Assembly (NCBI RefSeq): GCF_004114615.1
Contig: NZ_CP035300.1
Span: 2,232,001-2,296,000, forward strand
Direction of reading: 5' to 3'
Origin: Dyella sp. M7H15-1
GTDB taxonomy: Bacteria > Pseudomonadota > Gammaproteobacteria > Xanthomonadales > Rhodanobacteraceae
Length of the DNA: 64,000 bases
Of this stretch, positions 17,212 to 25,527 are shown piece by piece; position 1 is the first letter of the stretch; every line of letters starts with the position of its first letter. The position numbers and the translations under genes were made by a program. The notes below the pieces were generated by a model that was not told the origin of the DNA, did no database searches, and saw nothing but the letters and a program-made list of their open reading frames with translations.

Positions 17212-19305
17212 TCAAACGTTTTTCAGATTCCGCCAGCGCGGCTGGGCGATAGCCGGATCGGTCATGCCCGGTTCGCCCGTTTCCACATGTCCGGCAAAAC
17301 GTTGCACACATCCATTTTCCACATCCGCGCGCACGATCAGGTCGTACCAGCCGTAGCTCTCACCCAGATACCAGGTTTTTCGCTGACGCTCCCCAGGCTG
17401 AAGCACATAAGCCACGGATTCGCCGTTGTACAGATTTTCGACAGACACGTTACAGAAATCGTGCCCGTCATTGGCGAGTTCCAGCATGATGCTTCCTTCA
17501 CCGATGTCGTAGCGAACGATAGCGAGCAAGGCGGTCTTCGGAGACGAACGATCGCCCTTGAAATGCCGCATGAAACCGTTTGGGCCATAGACGCTGTAGT
17601 CGTAGGCAGCTTGTGCCGGCAATGTCGCGAACAGCGACTTGCCAGACTCCACCGTGTAGTACCACGGCCCATTCGATCCATGGGCCGCACGCACCTGGAA
17701 ACACGCCCCCACCTTGCCCGTGTTCTCAAGCATGATGCCGAACGCGCCCTGCGGTTGGGAACGCGCCGTGGCATGCAGTTCGTACGGCAACGCGCGTGCC
17801 AGCTTCATGCCCGGCTCCTGATCCGGCAGGCTCTGGTCCGCCGGCACCGTCGGCACATAATCGGGATAGCGTTGATCATTAGGCGGCTGATAGTCACTGG
17901 TACTGGGCAGCGAAAGCTGGCTGCCATCCGGCTTGGAGAAATCGAAAGCGGAGGTGAGATCGCCAGCAACCGTCCGGCGCCATGCGGTGATATTGGATTC
18001 CCGCAGGTCCGGATACTGCCGTTCGAAACGACGCTCGATAAAGCGGATGAGCGAGGTGTGATCAAACACTTCCGAACACACCCAGCCACCTTTGCTCCAT
18101 GGCGACACCACGATCATCGGCACGCGCGGGCCCATGCCGTAGGGGCCGCTGCCGTCACTACTGCTGCCTGGGAAGATTTCGTTGGCAATCGAGACGGTCG
18201 ATTCACCCTGTGTATGCGATGGCGGCACGCAAGGCGGCACCATGTGATCGAAGAAACCATCGTTTTCATCGAAGATAATGAACAGGGCCATCTTGCTGAA
18301 TACGTCGGGATTACTGGTGAGTGCATCCAGCACCTGCGACACGTACCAAGCGCCGTAATTGGCAGGCCAGTTGGGATGCTCCGTGTAGGCTTCCGGCGCA
18401 GCGATCCAGGAAACCTTGGGCAAGGTGTTGCCTATCACATCGGCACGCAGGATGTCGAACAGCGTGCCGCTTTGCGAAATGTCGGTGCCGGTGCGCGCAC
18501 CTTGGTACAAGGGGCTGCCTGGCGATGCATTGCGGTACTGGTTGAAGTACAGCAATGCGTTGTCGCCGTAGTTGCCCATGTACGCATCGTTGGTCCAGCC
18601 CCAATGGCCATCGGCATTCAGGCCGGTGCCGATGTCCTGGTAGACCTTCCACGAAATACCCGCCTTCTCGAGCACTTCCGGGTACGTGGACCAGTCATAG
18701 CCGGCTTCGGCATTGTCGATCACCGGGCCACCACCGGCACCGTCGTTACCGACCCAGCCTGTCCACATGTAGTAGCGGTTAGGATCGGTCGGCCCCATTA
18801 CCGAGCAGTGATAGGCGTCGCAGATGGTGAAGGCATCGGCGAGCGCGTAGTGGAACGGGATATCGTCGCGCGTGAGATACGCCATGGTCGTCGTGCCCTT
18901 GCTAGGCACCCATTGGTCATACTGCCCCTGATTCCATGCCGCGTGCGTGCTGGTCCAGTCATGCGCAAGGTCTTCCAGGAACTGCAGACCCAGATCCGGC
19001 GCCGTGGGACGGAACGGCAGCACGTAGTCCGAGCCATTCGGCTGATACCACACGGAATTTCCGGTAGTCAGGTTCACGGGGCGTGGATCGCCAAATCCGC
19101 GCACACCCTTCAGCGAGCCGAAGTAATGGTCGAAGGAGCGGTTCTCCTGCATCAGGATGACGATGTGCTCGATATCCTCGATCGAACCCGTGCGGCGATT
19201 AGCGGAAATTTCCAGGGCTCGTGCAATGCTGGCAGGAAGTGCCGAAGCAAGTGCTGTGCTTCCGAGTAACTGCAAAAACCTGCGGCGATTCATCGACATC
19301 GTCAT
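17212..19305 (-). CDS. Phosphocholine-specific phospholipase C, Tat-exported
   Basis: The 697-residue protein starts with a Tat signal (MNRRRFLQLLG, twin-arginine at about 6-8, hydrophobic ALASALPASIA). The phosphoesterase domain follows with IEHIVILMQENRSFDHYFG, FIIFDENDGFFDHMVPP and the GPRVPMIVVSPWSKGG motif of the PLC/acid phosphatase superfamily; two C-terminal DUF756-type beta domains complete the family layout. It hydrolyses phosphatidylcholine or sphingomyelin, releasing phosphocholine, outside the cytoplasm. The length matches Pseudomonas PlcN/PlcH-type enzymes. The gene is convergent with pepQ (15 bp between stops) and has about 257 bp of upstream non-coding DNA, probably holding its promoter. 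Confidence 0.93.
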   Translation of the reverse strand: MTMSMNRRRFLQLLGSTALASALPASIARALEISANRRTGSIEDIEHIVILMQENRSFDHYFGSLKGVRGFGDPRPVNLTTGNSVWYQPNGSDYVLPFRPTAPDLGLQFLEDLAHDWTSTHAAWNQGQYDQWVPSKGTTTMAYLTRDDIPFHYALADAFTICDAYHCSVMGPTDPNRYYMWTGWVGNDGAGGGPVIDNAEAGYDWSTYPEVLEKAGISWKVYQDIGTGLNADGHWGWTNDAYMGNYGDNALLYFNQYRNASPGSPLYQGARTGTDISQSGTLFDILRADVIGNTLPKVSWIAAPEAYTEHPNWPANYGAWYVSQVLDALTSNPDVFSKMALFIIFDENDGFFDHMVPPCVPPSHTQGESTVSIANEIFPGSSSDGSGPYGMGPRVPMIVVSPWSKGGWVCSEVFDHTSLIRFIERRFERQYPDLRESNITAWRRTVAGDLTSAFDFSKPDGSQLSLPSTSDYQPPNDQRYPDYVPTVPADQSLPDQEPGMKLARALPYELHATARSQPQGAFGIMLENTGKVGACFQVRAAHGSNGPWYYTVESGKSLFATLPAQAAYDYSVYGPNGFMRHFKGDRSSPKTALLAIVRYDIGEGSIMLELANDGHDFCNVSVENLYNGESVAYVLQPGERQRKTWYLGESYGWYDLIVRADVENGCVQRFAGHVETGEPGMTDPAIAQPRWRNLKNV

Positions 19306-19562
19306 GGTGCTCTCTTCCTAGCTGCGTAGATGCGCTGCGCAATGTTCCTTCGCTAACGTTTCAATCGTACGACATCATGGCGAATACTTTGAGCCTGGTC
19401 ATATTCGCGCGCTTCATGCATCGATGATGCATTCGCCATCACTGTGATGTTGTGGCGCATGTGCGTGGAAACATGGCTGTATAGACAACTGTATCGATCG
19501 TTGACGTTACATGCACGAATAGGGGATGCCTACATCTCAACAGGCGCGTAGTGCGAGCAGAC

Positions 19563-20870
19563 CTAATACCGTTGCACCCGCAAAGCCTCCAGTGCTTCCG
19601 GGGCCTTGGGCACACCCGCTGTCAGTACCTCATGCCCATCACGCATTACCGCTACGTCGTCCTCAATGCGGATACCCATGCCACGCCAGGCCTCCGGCAC
19701 TGACATATCATCCGGCGCGATGTAGATACCCGGCTCCACCGTAAGCACCATGCCGGGCTCCAGCACACGAGGTTCACCATCGATCCGGTAATCGCCCACG
19801 TCGTGCACATCCAGGCCAAGCCAATGGCTGGTTTTGGCGGGATAGAAGCGCTTGTAAGTACCCTGCGCCACGGCCTCGGCAGGATCCCCCTTGAGCAAGC
19901 CCAGCGCGCATAACCCTTCGGTAATCACATGCAGGGCGACATCATGCGCGGCGCTGTAGGAGCGCCCCGGCTGCACTTCATCGATAGCCGCTTGTTGGGC
20001 GGTAAGCACCACCTCGTACAACGCGCGCTGTTCGCGGCTGAAGCGTCCGTTGATGGGAAAAGTACGGCTGATATCGGACGCATAGCATTCCAGCTCGGCA
20101 CCGGCATCGATCAATAGTAGATCACCGTTTTTCAGCAATGCCCGATTGGCCACGTAATGCATGGTGCAAGCATTGACTCCGCCAGCGACGATCGGTGGAA
20201 ATGCCGCCACTGCGCCACGGCTATGCATCACGCGCAACAGTTCGGCTTCCACTTCGTATTCATGGCACCCTGCGCGCGCGAGGGACATGGCCGCCAGATG
20301 CGCCTCGGCCGCGATGTCGGCGGAGGCACGCATCCATTTCAGTTCGGCACGCGACTTGTACAAGCGCAGATCGTGCAGCAAATGACCTAACGCGACAAAC
20401 TCCTTAGGCACCACGCCACCGCCACGCAACTGGCGCAGGCGACGCATCCAGCCCAGCAATTGTGCGTCGAATTGCGGTTCGCGACCGAAATGACAATAAA
20501 CGCGCCCTCTGCCCTCGATCATGCCAGGCAGAATGTCGTCGATGTCATCGATGGGAAAAGCATCATCCATGCCGTAACCGGCCACGGCGCGTTCCGTGCC
20601 GATGGACTCCCCGTGCCAGCGCTCGTGCTCCGGATCGCGCTCTCGGCAGAACAACACGACCTCGCCATGCTGGCGGCCGGGCAGCAGGGCCAGCACTGCA
20701 TCGGGCTCGGGAAAGGCGCTCAGATAATGGAAATCCGAATCCTGACGGTAAGGCCAGGCTGCGTCGGCGTTGCGCATGCGTTCGGGTGCGGTGGCAATCA
20801 GCACCACGGCATCTTCCCCCGCCATTTTCATGAGCTGGCGGCGCCGGCGCGCAAATTCTTCAGGGGCCAT
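19563..20870 (-). CDS. pepP: Xaa-Pro aminopeptidase
   Basis: From the ATG giving MAPEEFARRRRQLMKMAG the protein has 435 residues, matching PepP (about 440). A start 60 bp further upstream would overlap the UPF0149 gene and adds no conserved residues. Metal ligands are present: DAGAELECYASDISRTFP, HWLGLDVHDVG, TVEPGIYI and IRIEDDV. It removes N-terminal residues next to proline. It lies 17 bp downstream of the UPF0149 gene, the conserved ygfB-pepP pairing of gammaproteobacteria. Confidence 0.95.
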   Translation of the reverse strand: MAPEEFARRRRQLMKMAGEDAVVLIATAPERMRNADAAWPYRQDSDFHYLSAFPEPDAVLALLPGRQHGEVVLFCRERDPEHERWHGESIGTERAVAGYGMDDAFPIDDIDDILPGMIEGRGRVYCHFGREPQFDAQLLGWMRRLRQLRGGGVVPKEFVALGHLLHDLRLYKSRAELKWMRASADIAAEAHLAAMSLARAGCHEYEVEAELLRVMHSRGAVAAFPPIVAGGVNACTMHYVANRALLKNGDLLLIDAGAELECYASDISRTFPINGRFSREQRALYEVVLTAQQAAIDEVQPGRSYSAAHDVALHVITEGLCALGLLKGDPAEAVAQGTYKRFYPAKTSHWLGLDVHDVGDYRIDGEPRVLEPGMVLTVEPGIYIAPDDMSVPEAWRGMGIRIEDDVAVMRDGHEVLTAGVPKAPEALEALRVQRY

Positions 20871-20887
20871 GATCGGATCAGGATGTT

Positions 20888-21451
20888 TCAATGCAAGGTG
20901 TCGCTGGAAGACTGGTTGGGAATGTGGCATTCGGTAAACAGCAACATGGCGCCCATGCGCACGAACTCGTGCACTTCGATCAGGGCGTCCTCGTCTTCAT
21001 CTTCATTGCCGAAATCCAGCGAAGCAGATGCGATCGACCCTAGGTCGCGCAGAATTTCCTTGCTCTCATCCGACACGTTGGCCAACGCGTCCGGACCGCC
21101 AAGGCCGAAACCGCCAAGGAATCCGCGACACCAATCGACCAGGGCGTCCGCGCGCTCGTGCAAGGGGCGATCATCAGCCGGCAGCAGCGGTTCAAAACCC
21201 AGTTCGGGATCGGCCAGTTCGACTTCGCTTTGGCGAACCAGTTGATCCAGAACAGCCTGATCAACCGGAGGAACCGTCACACCGCCGCCATCCAGGTGCA
21301 GCACTTCCAGCAAGGGTCGCCGGCCCAGCCGGCCGTTCCCGGTGAGGAACCCGCACAGGGAGCCATGCAACTCGCTAGGGCTGACGGCGAGGCGCAAGTG
21401 CGCGATGACATCGTCCAGTTCGTCGTGACCGATCAGTTCGGGGGCGGTCAT
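20888..21451 (-). CDS. UPF0149 family protein (YgfB-like)
   Basis: The 187-residue protein has the UPF0149 features: SELHGSLCGFLTG near the N-terminus, WCRGFLGGFGLGG in the middle and EDEDALIEVHEFVRMGAMLL near the end. YgfB in Pseudomonas influences expression of ampDh3 and beta-lactam resistance, but a role here is not shown. It precedes pepP and is divergent from the ZapB-like/zapA pair. Confidence 0.93.
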   Translation of the reverse strand: MTAPELIGHDELDDVIAHLRLAVSPSELHGSLCGFLTGNGRLGRRPLLEVLHLDGGGVTVPPVDQAVLDQLVRQSEVELADPELGFEPLLPADDRPLHERADALVDWCRGFLGGFGLGGPDALANVSDESKEILRDLGSIASASLDFGNEDEDEDALIEVHEFVRMGAMLLFTECHIPNQSSSDTLH

Positions 21452-21553
21452 CGTGGTGCTCCTAAAGCTGCCAAAGCATCAAGTTTAATGCACAGCCACA
21501 CCCTGACGGTCTGGTCCGCGGATTTCTATCGGCGTCCTGATATAGTTCAGGCC

Positions 21554-21778
21554 ATGAAAACACCCGATTCTGCCCAGTACGAGCTTGCCGCCCTAAGCCA
21601 GCAGCTTGATCGGTTGCTTGAGCACGTACATCGGTTAAGCGAAGAGAATCGCAGCCTGCGCCACAGCCAAGAACAATTGGCAAGCGAACGCGCAGGCCTG
21701 CTGTCACGCAACGAACAGGCGCGCAGCCGCGTTGAGGCCATGATCCAACGACTCAAGGCGCTCGAGAACAATGGCTGA
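21554..21778 (+). CDS. TIGR02449-type small coiled-coil protein (ZapB-like)
   Basis: The 74-residue protein MKTPDSAQYELAALSQQL is almost entirely a heptad-patterned coiled coil with many Leu, Gln, Glu and Arg residues. Its position directly upstream of zapA, overlapping it by 8 bp, is conserved in Xanthomonadales and pseudomonads. A ZapB-like role in Z-ring bundling is inferred from context and shape. The start shown is preferred over upstream in-frame starts because the coiled coil begins here. Confidence 0.85.
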   Translation: MKTPDSAQYELAALSQQLDRLLEHVHRLSEENRSLRHSQEQLASERAGLLSRNEQARSRVEAMIQRLKALENNG

Positions 21779-22109
21779 CATCATCAGCACACCCGCCAAC
21801 GAGCCGATTGCACTGCGGCTGATGGATCGCGAATTCCTGATCGCGTGTCCGCCGGAAGAGCGCGAAGGCCTGTTGGAGGCAGCGAGCTTTCTTGATCGCA
21901 AGATGCGAGAACTGCGTGCGCATGCAAAGACCCCGGGCTTTGATCGCCTGGCTGTGCTTGCCGCTATCAGCATCACGCATGAATACTTGCAATTGCAGAA
22001 GCGTGCTCACGCCCATGCAGACAACAACCTATCTGAACCTGGCATCGCCGAGGGGCTAGCCATTTTGCGTCGCAAGCTTGAAGCCGCACTGGGCACGCAA
22101 CTAAAATAG
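21771..22109 (+). CDS. zapA: Cell division protein ZapA
   Basis: The 112-residue protein has the ZapA layout: an N-terminal beta region (IALRLMDREFLIACP) and C-terminal helices (RLAVLAAISITHEYLQLQ). ZapA binds and bundles FtsZ filaments. Its neighbours are typical: a ZapB-like gene upstream, and 6S RNA then fau downstream. Confidence 0.95.
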   Translation: MADIISTPANEPIALRLMDREFLIACPPEEREGLLEAASFLDRKMRELRAHAKTPGFDRLAVLAAISITHEYLQLQKRAHAHADNNLSEPGIAEGLAILRRKLEAALGTQLK

Positions 22110-22149
22110 TCAACGGCGTTTTCTGCGGTGTGCGCCAGCACACTCTTAC

Positions 22150-22345
22150 ATATTGCCTTGTTCCTATTTACGACCCGGGTCGGTTACTTAAGGCTGTTGT
22201 GCAAGTCCGCCGCGAGCGGAAAGCCTGAAGGCCTTGATCTCCCTCCCACCTGATCCCATTGGATCAAGGTCGTTTGGTGGGTAGCGGCATCGCGGTTGAC
22301 GCCACCTTATTCCCAGCCTGGAAGCCGTCCCAGACGGCTTCCAGG
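22150..22345 (+). ncRNA. ssrS: 6S RNA
   Basis: The stretch between zapA and fau contains the conserved 6S segments: TTTACGACCCGGGTCGG near the 5' side, and GATCCCATTGGATCAAGG in the centre, which closes the long imperfect hairpin with the flanking arms. 6S RNA mimics an open promoter and binds sigma-70 RNA polymerase in stationary phase. The zapA-ssrS-fau order is highly conserved in gammaproteobacteria. The 3' end shows a perfect 12-bp hairpin (cctggaagccgt / acggcttccagg, 22317-22345) without a long T-run, probably a processing or termination structure. Exact ends are approximate. Confidence 0.85.
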
Positions 22346-22388
22346 AGCGGATCGCCAGTGTTGGTCGCCCCCTCAGGAGACGCGCGAC

Positions 22389-23006
22389 GTGAATACCGCC
22401 GCACGACGCCATGAATTGCGCCAGCGCCTGGCTGAACGCCGCCGTGCGCTTTCCCCGCCCGAACGTATGACTGCCGCCCAGGGGCTGCGGCGCAGCCTCG
22501 AACACTTACCTGAATATCATACGGACCACCGCGTGGCCGGCTACTGGGCCTGCGACGGCGAGCTGCCCCTAAACCTGGTGATTCCTCCCCTGGCCACCCG
22601 TGGTCAACAGTTCCTGCTACCGCTGATCAGCCAGGACGACCTACTACGCTTCGCCCCCTGGGCATCCGGTGACGCGGTCCAGCCCAACCGTTTCGGTATT
22701 CCTGAACCGGTGACGCCACGTGAATGGTTCGCCCCGTTCCAGCTCGACCTGGTATTGGTGCCCCTGCTTGGCTTCGACCGCCGTGGCAACCGGATCGGCT
22801 ACGGCGGCGGCTACTACGACCGTAGCTTCTCCTTCCTGAAGGATCAGCTCCGCCCCACCGAACCCCTGCTGGTGGGGATTGCTTACGATTTCCAGGAACT
22901 CTCGGAGATCGCCCCGGAAAGCTGGGATGTAACGCTGGATTTCATCGCTACCAACCGTGAGCTGATCGATTGCCGCGCCGACGCTACTGGAGATACCAGC
23001 GCATGA
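22389..23006 (+). CDS. fau: 5-formyltetrahydrofolate cyclo-ligase
   Basis: The chosen GTG start has a ribosome site AGGAGA eight bases upstream and gives a 205-residue protein starting MNTAARRHELRQRLAERR. Motifs of the family are VLVPLLGFDRRGNRIGYGGG (ATP/folate site) followed by YYDR. It converts 5-formyl-THF to 5,10-methenyl-THF. An upstream start at 22296 would run through the 6S RNA end and is rejected. Confidence 0.94.
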   Translation: MNTAARRHELRQRLAERRRALSPPERMTAAQGLRRSLEHLPEYHTDHRVAGYWACDGELPLNLVIPPLATRGQQFLLPLISQDDLLRFAPWASGDAVQPNRFGIPEPVTPREWFAPFQLDLVLVPLLGFDRRGNRIGYGGGYYDRSFSFLKDQLRPTEPLLVGIAYDFQELSEIAPESWDVTLDFIATNRELIDCRADATGDTSA

Positions 23007-23455
23007 GTTACTGGTTGATGAAATCCGAACCGGATGCGTTTTCCATCGACGACCTCAAGCGCAAGAAGCGTGAAGCCTGGGATGGCGTGCGCAATTATCA
23101 GGCCCGCAACTTCATGCGCGATGGCATGCGCGTAGGCGATGGCGTGTTTTTCTATCACTCCCGTTGCGCCGAGCCGGGAATTGTCGGGGTCGCCGAAGTA
23201 GCGAGCGACGCCTATCCCGATCCCAGCCAGTTCGACCCCAAGAGCAAGTACTTCGATCCCGGCAGCTCGCGCGACAACCCGCGCTGGATGCTGGTGGACG
23301 TGAAGTTTGTGAAGAAGCTCGAGCGCACCATCACGCTGGATGAGCTGAAGAATCATCCAAAGTTGGAAGGGATGATCCTGCTGCGCAAAGGCAATCGACT
23401 GTCGGTGATGCCAGTGGATGCGGCGGAGTGGAAATATATCCTTGGGCTTGAGTGA
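23003..23455 (+). CDS. EVE domain protein
   Basis: The 150-residue protein begins MSYWLMKSEPDAFSIDDL and continues with WDGVRNYQARNF and GVFFYHS, the hallmark of EVE domains (PUA-like fold predicted to bind modified bases in RNA or DNA). It overlaps the fau stop (ATGA), giving a fau-EVE operon common in gammaproteobacteria. An alternative start 33 bp upstream is less likely. Confidence 0.93.
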   Translation: MSYWLMKSEPDAFSIDDLKRKKREAWDGVRNYQARNFMRDGMRVGDGVFFYHSRCAEPGIVGVAEVASDAYPDPSQFDPKSKYFDPGSSRDNPRWMLVDVKFVKKLERTITLDELKNHPKLEGMILLRKGNRLSVMPVDAAEWKYILGLE

Positions 23456-23531
23456 GCCCAACATTCTGCATGGTCGACATTGACTAGCTGAGCCCCTCTC
23501 CCGCCGGGGGTTGGGGTGAGGGTGCGACCAT

Positions 23532-23654
23532 CGCGCGAAAAGACTTGTAAGAGAGCTGAATCGCTCGCTTCGCCCGGACCCTCAGGCCTGCCGGCACCCT
23601 CTCCCGAAGGGAGAGGGACACCCATCAGATGTTTCGGATGGGTGTCATCGGATG
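23532..23654 (+). repeat. Left arm of a long inverted repeat pair (about 123 bp)
   Basis: The reverse complement of this segment aligns along its length, with scattered mismatches and small indels, to 24468-24598. Shared blocks include catccgatgacacccatcc, gaaacatctg, gagagggtgccggcaggc and gattcag. It includes an internal hairpin (ccctctcccgaagggagaggg). A second related repeat (agcccctctcccgccggggg) lies directly outside at 23491-23531. Confidence 0.85.
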
Positions 23655-23710
23655 CCTGTGGAAGAGGGGCAAACTCAGATATTTACCTGATAGTGAAATG
23701 TCATTAATCC

Positions 23711-23959
23711 ATGCAAAGTAGTGACGGCAAAAACGCACACGTCTTCACTAGCGAACAGTACATGCCCAGCCGATACCTATCACAGCTGTCCCAGATCCAT
23801 GGGTCGCTTGCTCAATATGGATCAACCGCAGTCATGCCACACATAAGTCAGATATTTATTGATGCCGGATCAGTAAAAAATGGCATCTCCCGTGCCGCCC
23901 GCATGCGGAGGGACAATCCTTCAAGCATGTTGCACCCACCCCAGGCATCCGTGAACTAA
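23711..23959 (+). CDS. Small hypothetical protein
   Basis: An 82-residue frame inside the inverted-repeat-bounded segment, starting MQSSDGKNAHVFTSEQYMP. I recognise no domain, signal peptide or membrane segment. Codon use is only moderately GC-rich at third positions. It lies 15 bp upstream of the octapeptide-repeat gene on the same strand and might form an operon with it. It could also be a chance frame. Confidence 0.3.
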   Translation: MQSSDGKNAHVFTSEQYMPSRYLSQLSQIHGSLAQYGSTAVMPHISQIFIDAGSVKNGISRAARMRRDNPSSMLHPPQASVN

Positions 23960-23974
23960 CAGCAGAATAAAAAC

Positions 23975-24544
23975 GTGACAGTCATAGCTTCCCTCAACTT
24001 TTCTCCGCAGATCTATTCAGTAACTTCGGGAGAACACGCGGTACCCGAGGAGACGATACAGGGCCACGATCATAAAACCGTCGCGGGACCAACCACGATC
24101 ACAGCACTCAACCATGCAACCATATCGGCCGAGCAGGGCTCAACGGTGAACGCCTTCGATAAGGCCACCGTACATGCGTATCCCGGTGCGACGGTTAACG
24201 CGGAAGGCGAGTCCACCGTCACGGTGTATCAAGGGGCACACGTTACTGTAGGTGCACACGCCACTGCGGTGTTGAAAAACGGTGCGCAGCTTGACGCGAA
24301 AGAAGGAGCCGTCTTGCACTTGCCCGATAACACCATCGTAGCCGTCACCGGCGATACGCACTTAATGTTCGAGGTAACGGGCATGGCTCAGACGATAACG
24401 GTGAATGGCGGCGCGATTCGGATGGCCAACCCAGGCTCTGATACGACGATGATCCGCACCATTAGCCCATCCGATGACACCCATCCGAAACATCTGGTGG
24501 GTGAGCCCCTCTCCCTCCGAGAGAGGGTGCCGGCAGGCGGGTGA
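23975..24544 (+). CDS. Octapeptide-repeat protein, predicted beta-solenoid
   Basis: A GTG start gives 189 residues. Residues 41-128 are eleven consecutive eight-residue repeats of the form T-V/I-x-A-x-x-G/K-A/S (for example TISAEQGS, TVNAFDKA, TVHAYPGA, TVNAEGES). Such regular octads predict a narrow beta-solenoid. No signal peptide is visible. The last 25 or so residues (from about 165) are encoded by the right inverted repeat, so the native C-terminus was probably replaced or extended by repeat DNA. The gene is bounded by 120-130-bp inverted repeats. The function is unknown; similar octad runs occur in uncharacterised bacterial and phage proteins. Confidence 0.7.
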   Translation: MTVIASLNFSPQIYSVTSGEHAVPEETIQGHDHKTVAGPTTITALNHATISAEQGSTVNAFDKATVHAYPGATVNAEGESTVTVYQGAHVTVGAHATAVLKNGAQLDAKEGAVLHLPDNTIVAVTGDTHLMFEVTGMAQTITVNGGAIRMANPGSDTTMIRTISPSDDTHPKHLVGEPLSLRERVPAGG

Positions 24545-24598
24545 GGGTCCAGGCGAAGTGAGGGATTCAGTTCTCGCGCAAGTCTTTGTTTTCGCGCG
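24468..24598 (-). repeat. Right arm of a long inverted repeat pair (about 131 bp)
   Basis: Counterpart of 23532-23654 in opposite orientation. It overlaps the 3' end of the octapeptide-repeat gene and supplies its stop codon region. Translation of such repeats gives the HLVGEPLSLRERVPAGG tail seen in that gene. Confidence 0.85.
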
Positions 24599-24802
24599 CT
24601 GGTCGCACTGATCTTGCCCCTGAATCACGGACACTCGCTTAAGCAACATGTCGTCAGCTCGCCTCACTACGTATTCCGACGAAATCGGCTACCCGGAATG
24701 GCGCCACCCTGGCAAGCCGCCAAGGCACTGCCAAATCTTCCAGGGGTGCGGCAGCGTGTCAAATCAAGGATCATTACCCTTTTGCATATTCGGGGTAATG
24801 TC

Positions 24803-25441
24803 ATGAGCAGTGAAGAAAAGCGCATCGCGGGCGAAACCGCTATCCCGTATGTGGAAGACGGCGCGATAGTCGGCGTGGGTACCGGTTCGACCGTCGCCTT
24901 CTTTATTGATGCACTGGCCGATATCAAGGATCGTATCCAGGGGGTGGTGTCCAGCTCGGAACAGTCGACGGCTCAGTTGAAGAGGCACGGCATCCCCGTG
25001 TTCGACCTCAACGCCACTGGCCCGCTCGCGCTTTATGTAGATGGCGCCGATGAATGCGATCCATACAGGCACCTGATCAAGGGCGGCGGCGCTGCGCTTA
25101 CCCGCGAGAAGATCGTTGCCGAAGCCGCACAAAAGTTCGTCTGCATCATCGACTCCAGTAAGCGCGTCGACCTGCTGGGCAAATTCCCACTGCCGATCGA
25201 AGTGATTCCGATGGCGCGCAGCCTGGTCGGCCGCGAGATCGTGAAGCGTGGCGGCAATCCGGTGTGGCGCGACGGCGTGGTCACCGACAACGGCAACTGG
25301 ATCATCGATGTGCACGGCTGGCGAATTGCCGATCCAGTGGCGCTGGAGAATGATCTGAATCAGATTCCCGGGATCGTTACGGTGGGATTGTTCGCACGGC
25401 GCCCGGCAGACGTGGTGCTAATTGGCGACAAGGTAATGTAA
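24803..25441 (+). CDS. rpiA: Ribose-5-phosphate isomerase A
   Basis: The ATG at 24803 (CGGGG eleven bases upstream) gives 212 residues starting [17 protein letters not shown]. Motifs are [14 protein letters not shown], the catalytic-site [10 protein letters not shown] and [12 protein letters not shown], all typical of RpiA. The enzyme interconverts ribose-5-phosphate and ribulose-5-phosphate in the pentose phosphate pathway. A 63-codon upstream extension has no family similarity and reads out of repeat DNA, so it is rejected. Confidence 0.95.
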   Translation: MSSEEKRIAGETAIPYVEDGAIVGVGTGSTVAFFIDALADIKDRIQGVVSSSEQSTAQLKRHGIPVFDLNATGPLALYVDGADECDPYRHLIKGGGAALTREKIVAEAAQKFVCIIDSSKRVDLLGKFPLPIEVIPMARSLVGREIVKRGGNPVWRDGVVTDNGNWIIDVHGWRIADPVALENDLNQIPGIVTVGLFARRPADVVLIGDKVM

Positions 25442-25527
25442 ACCCTTCCCCTTACCAGGCGAGTTGCGGACTTTCGCCGGTTAGTCATTCCTCTCGCCAC
25501 CACAGTGAGACAAACAGCGCCGAGCGA

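Noticed and set aside
17287-19269. 660-codon open frame antisense to the phospholipase C gene
   Set aside because: High GC content keeps the opposite strand open; the phospholipase C frame has a Tat signal and conserved motifs while the antisense product resembles nothing.
24614-24802. N-terminal extension of rpiA by 63 codons
   Set aside because: The extension reads out of repeat-derived DNA and has no similarity to RpiA; the ATG at 24803 with a nearby ribosome site matches the family start.
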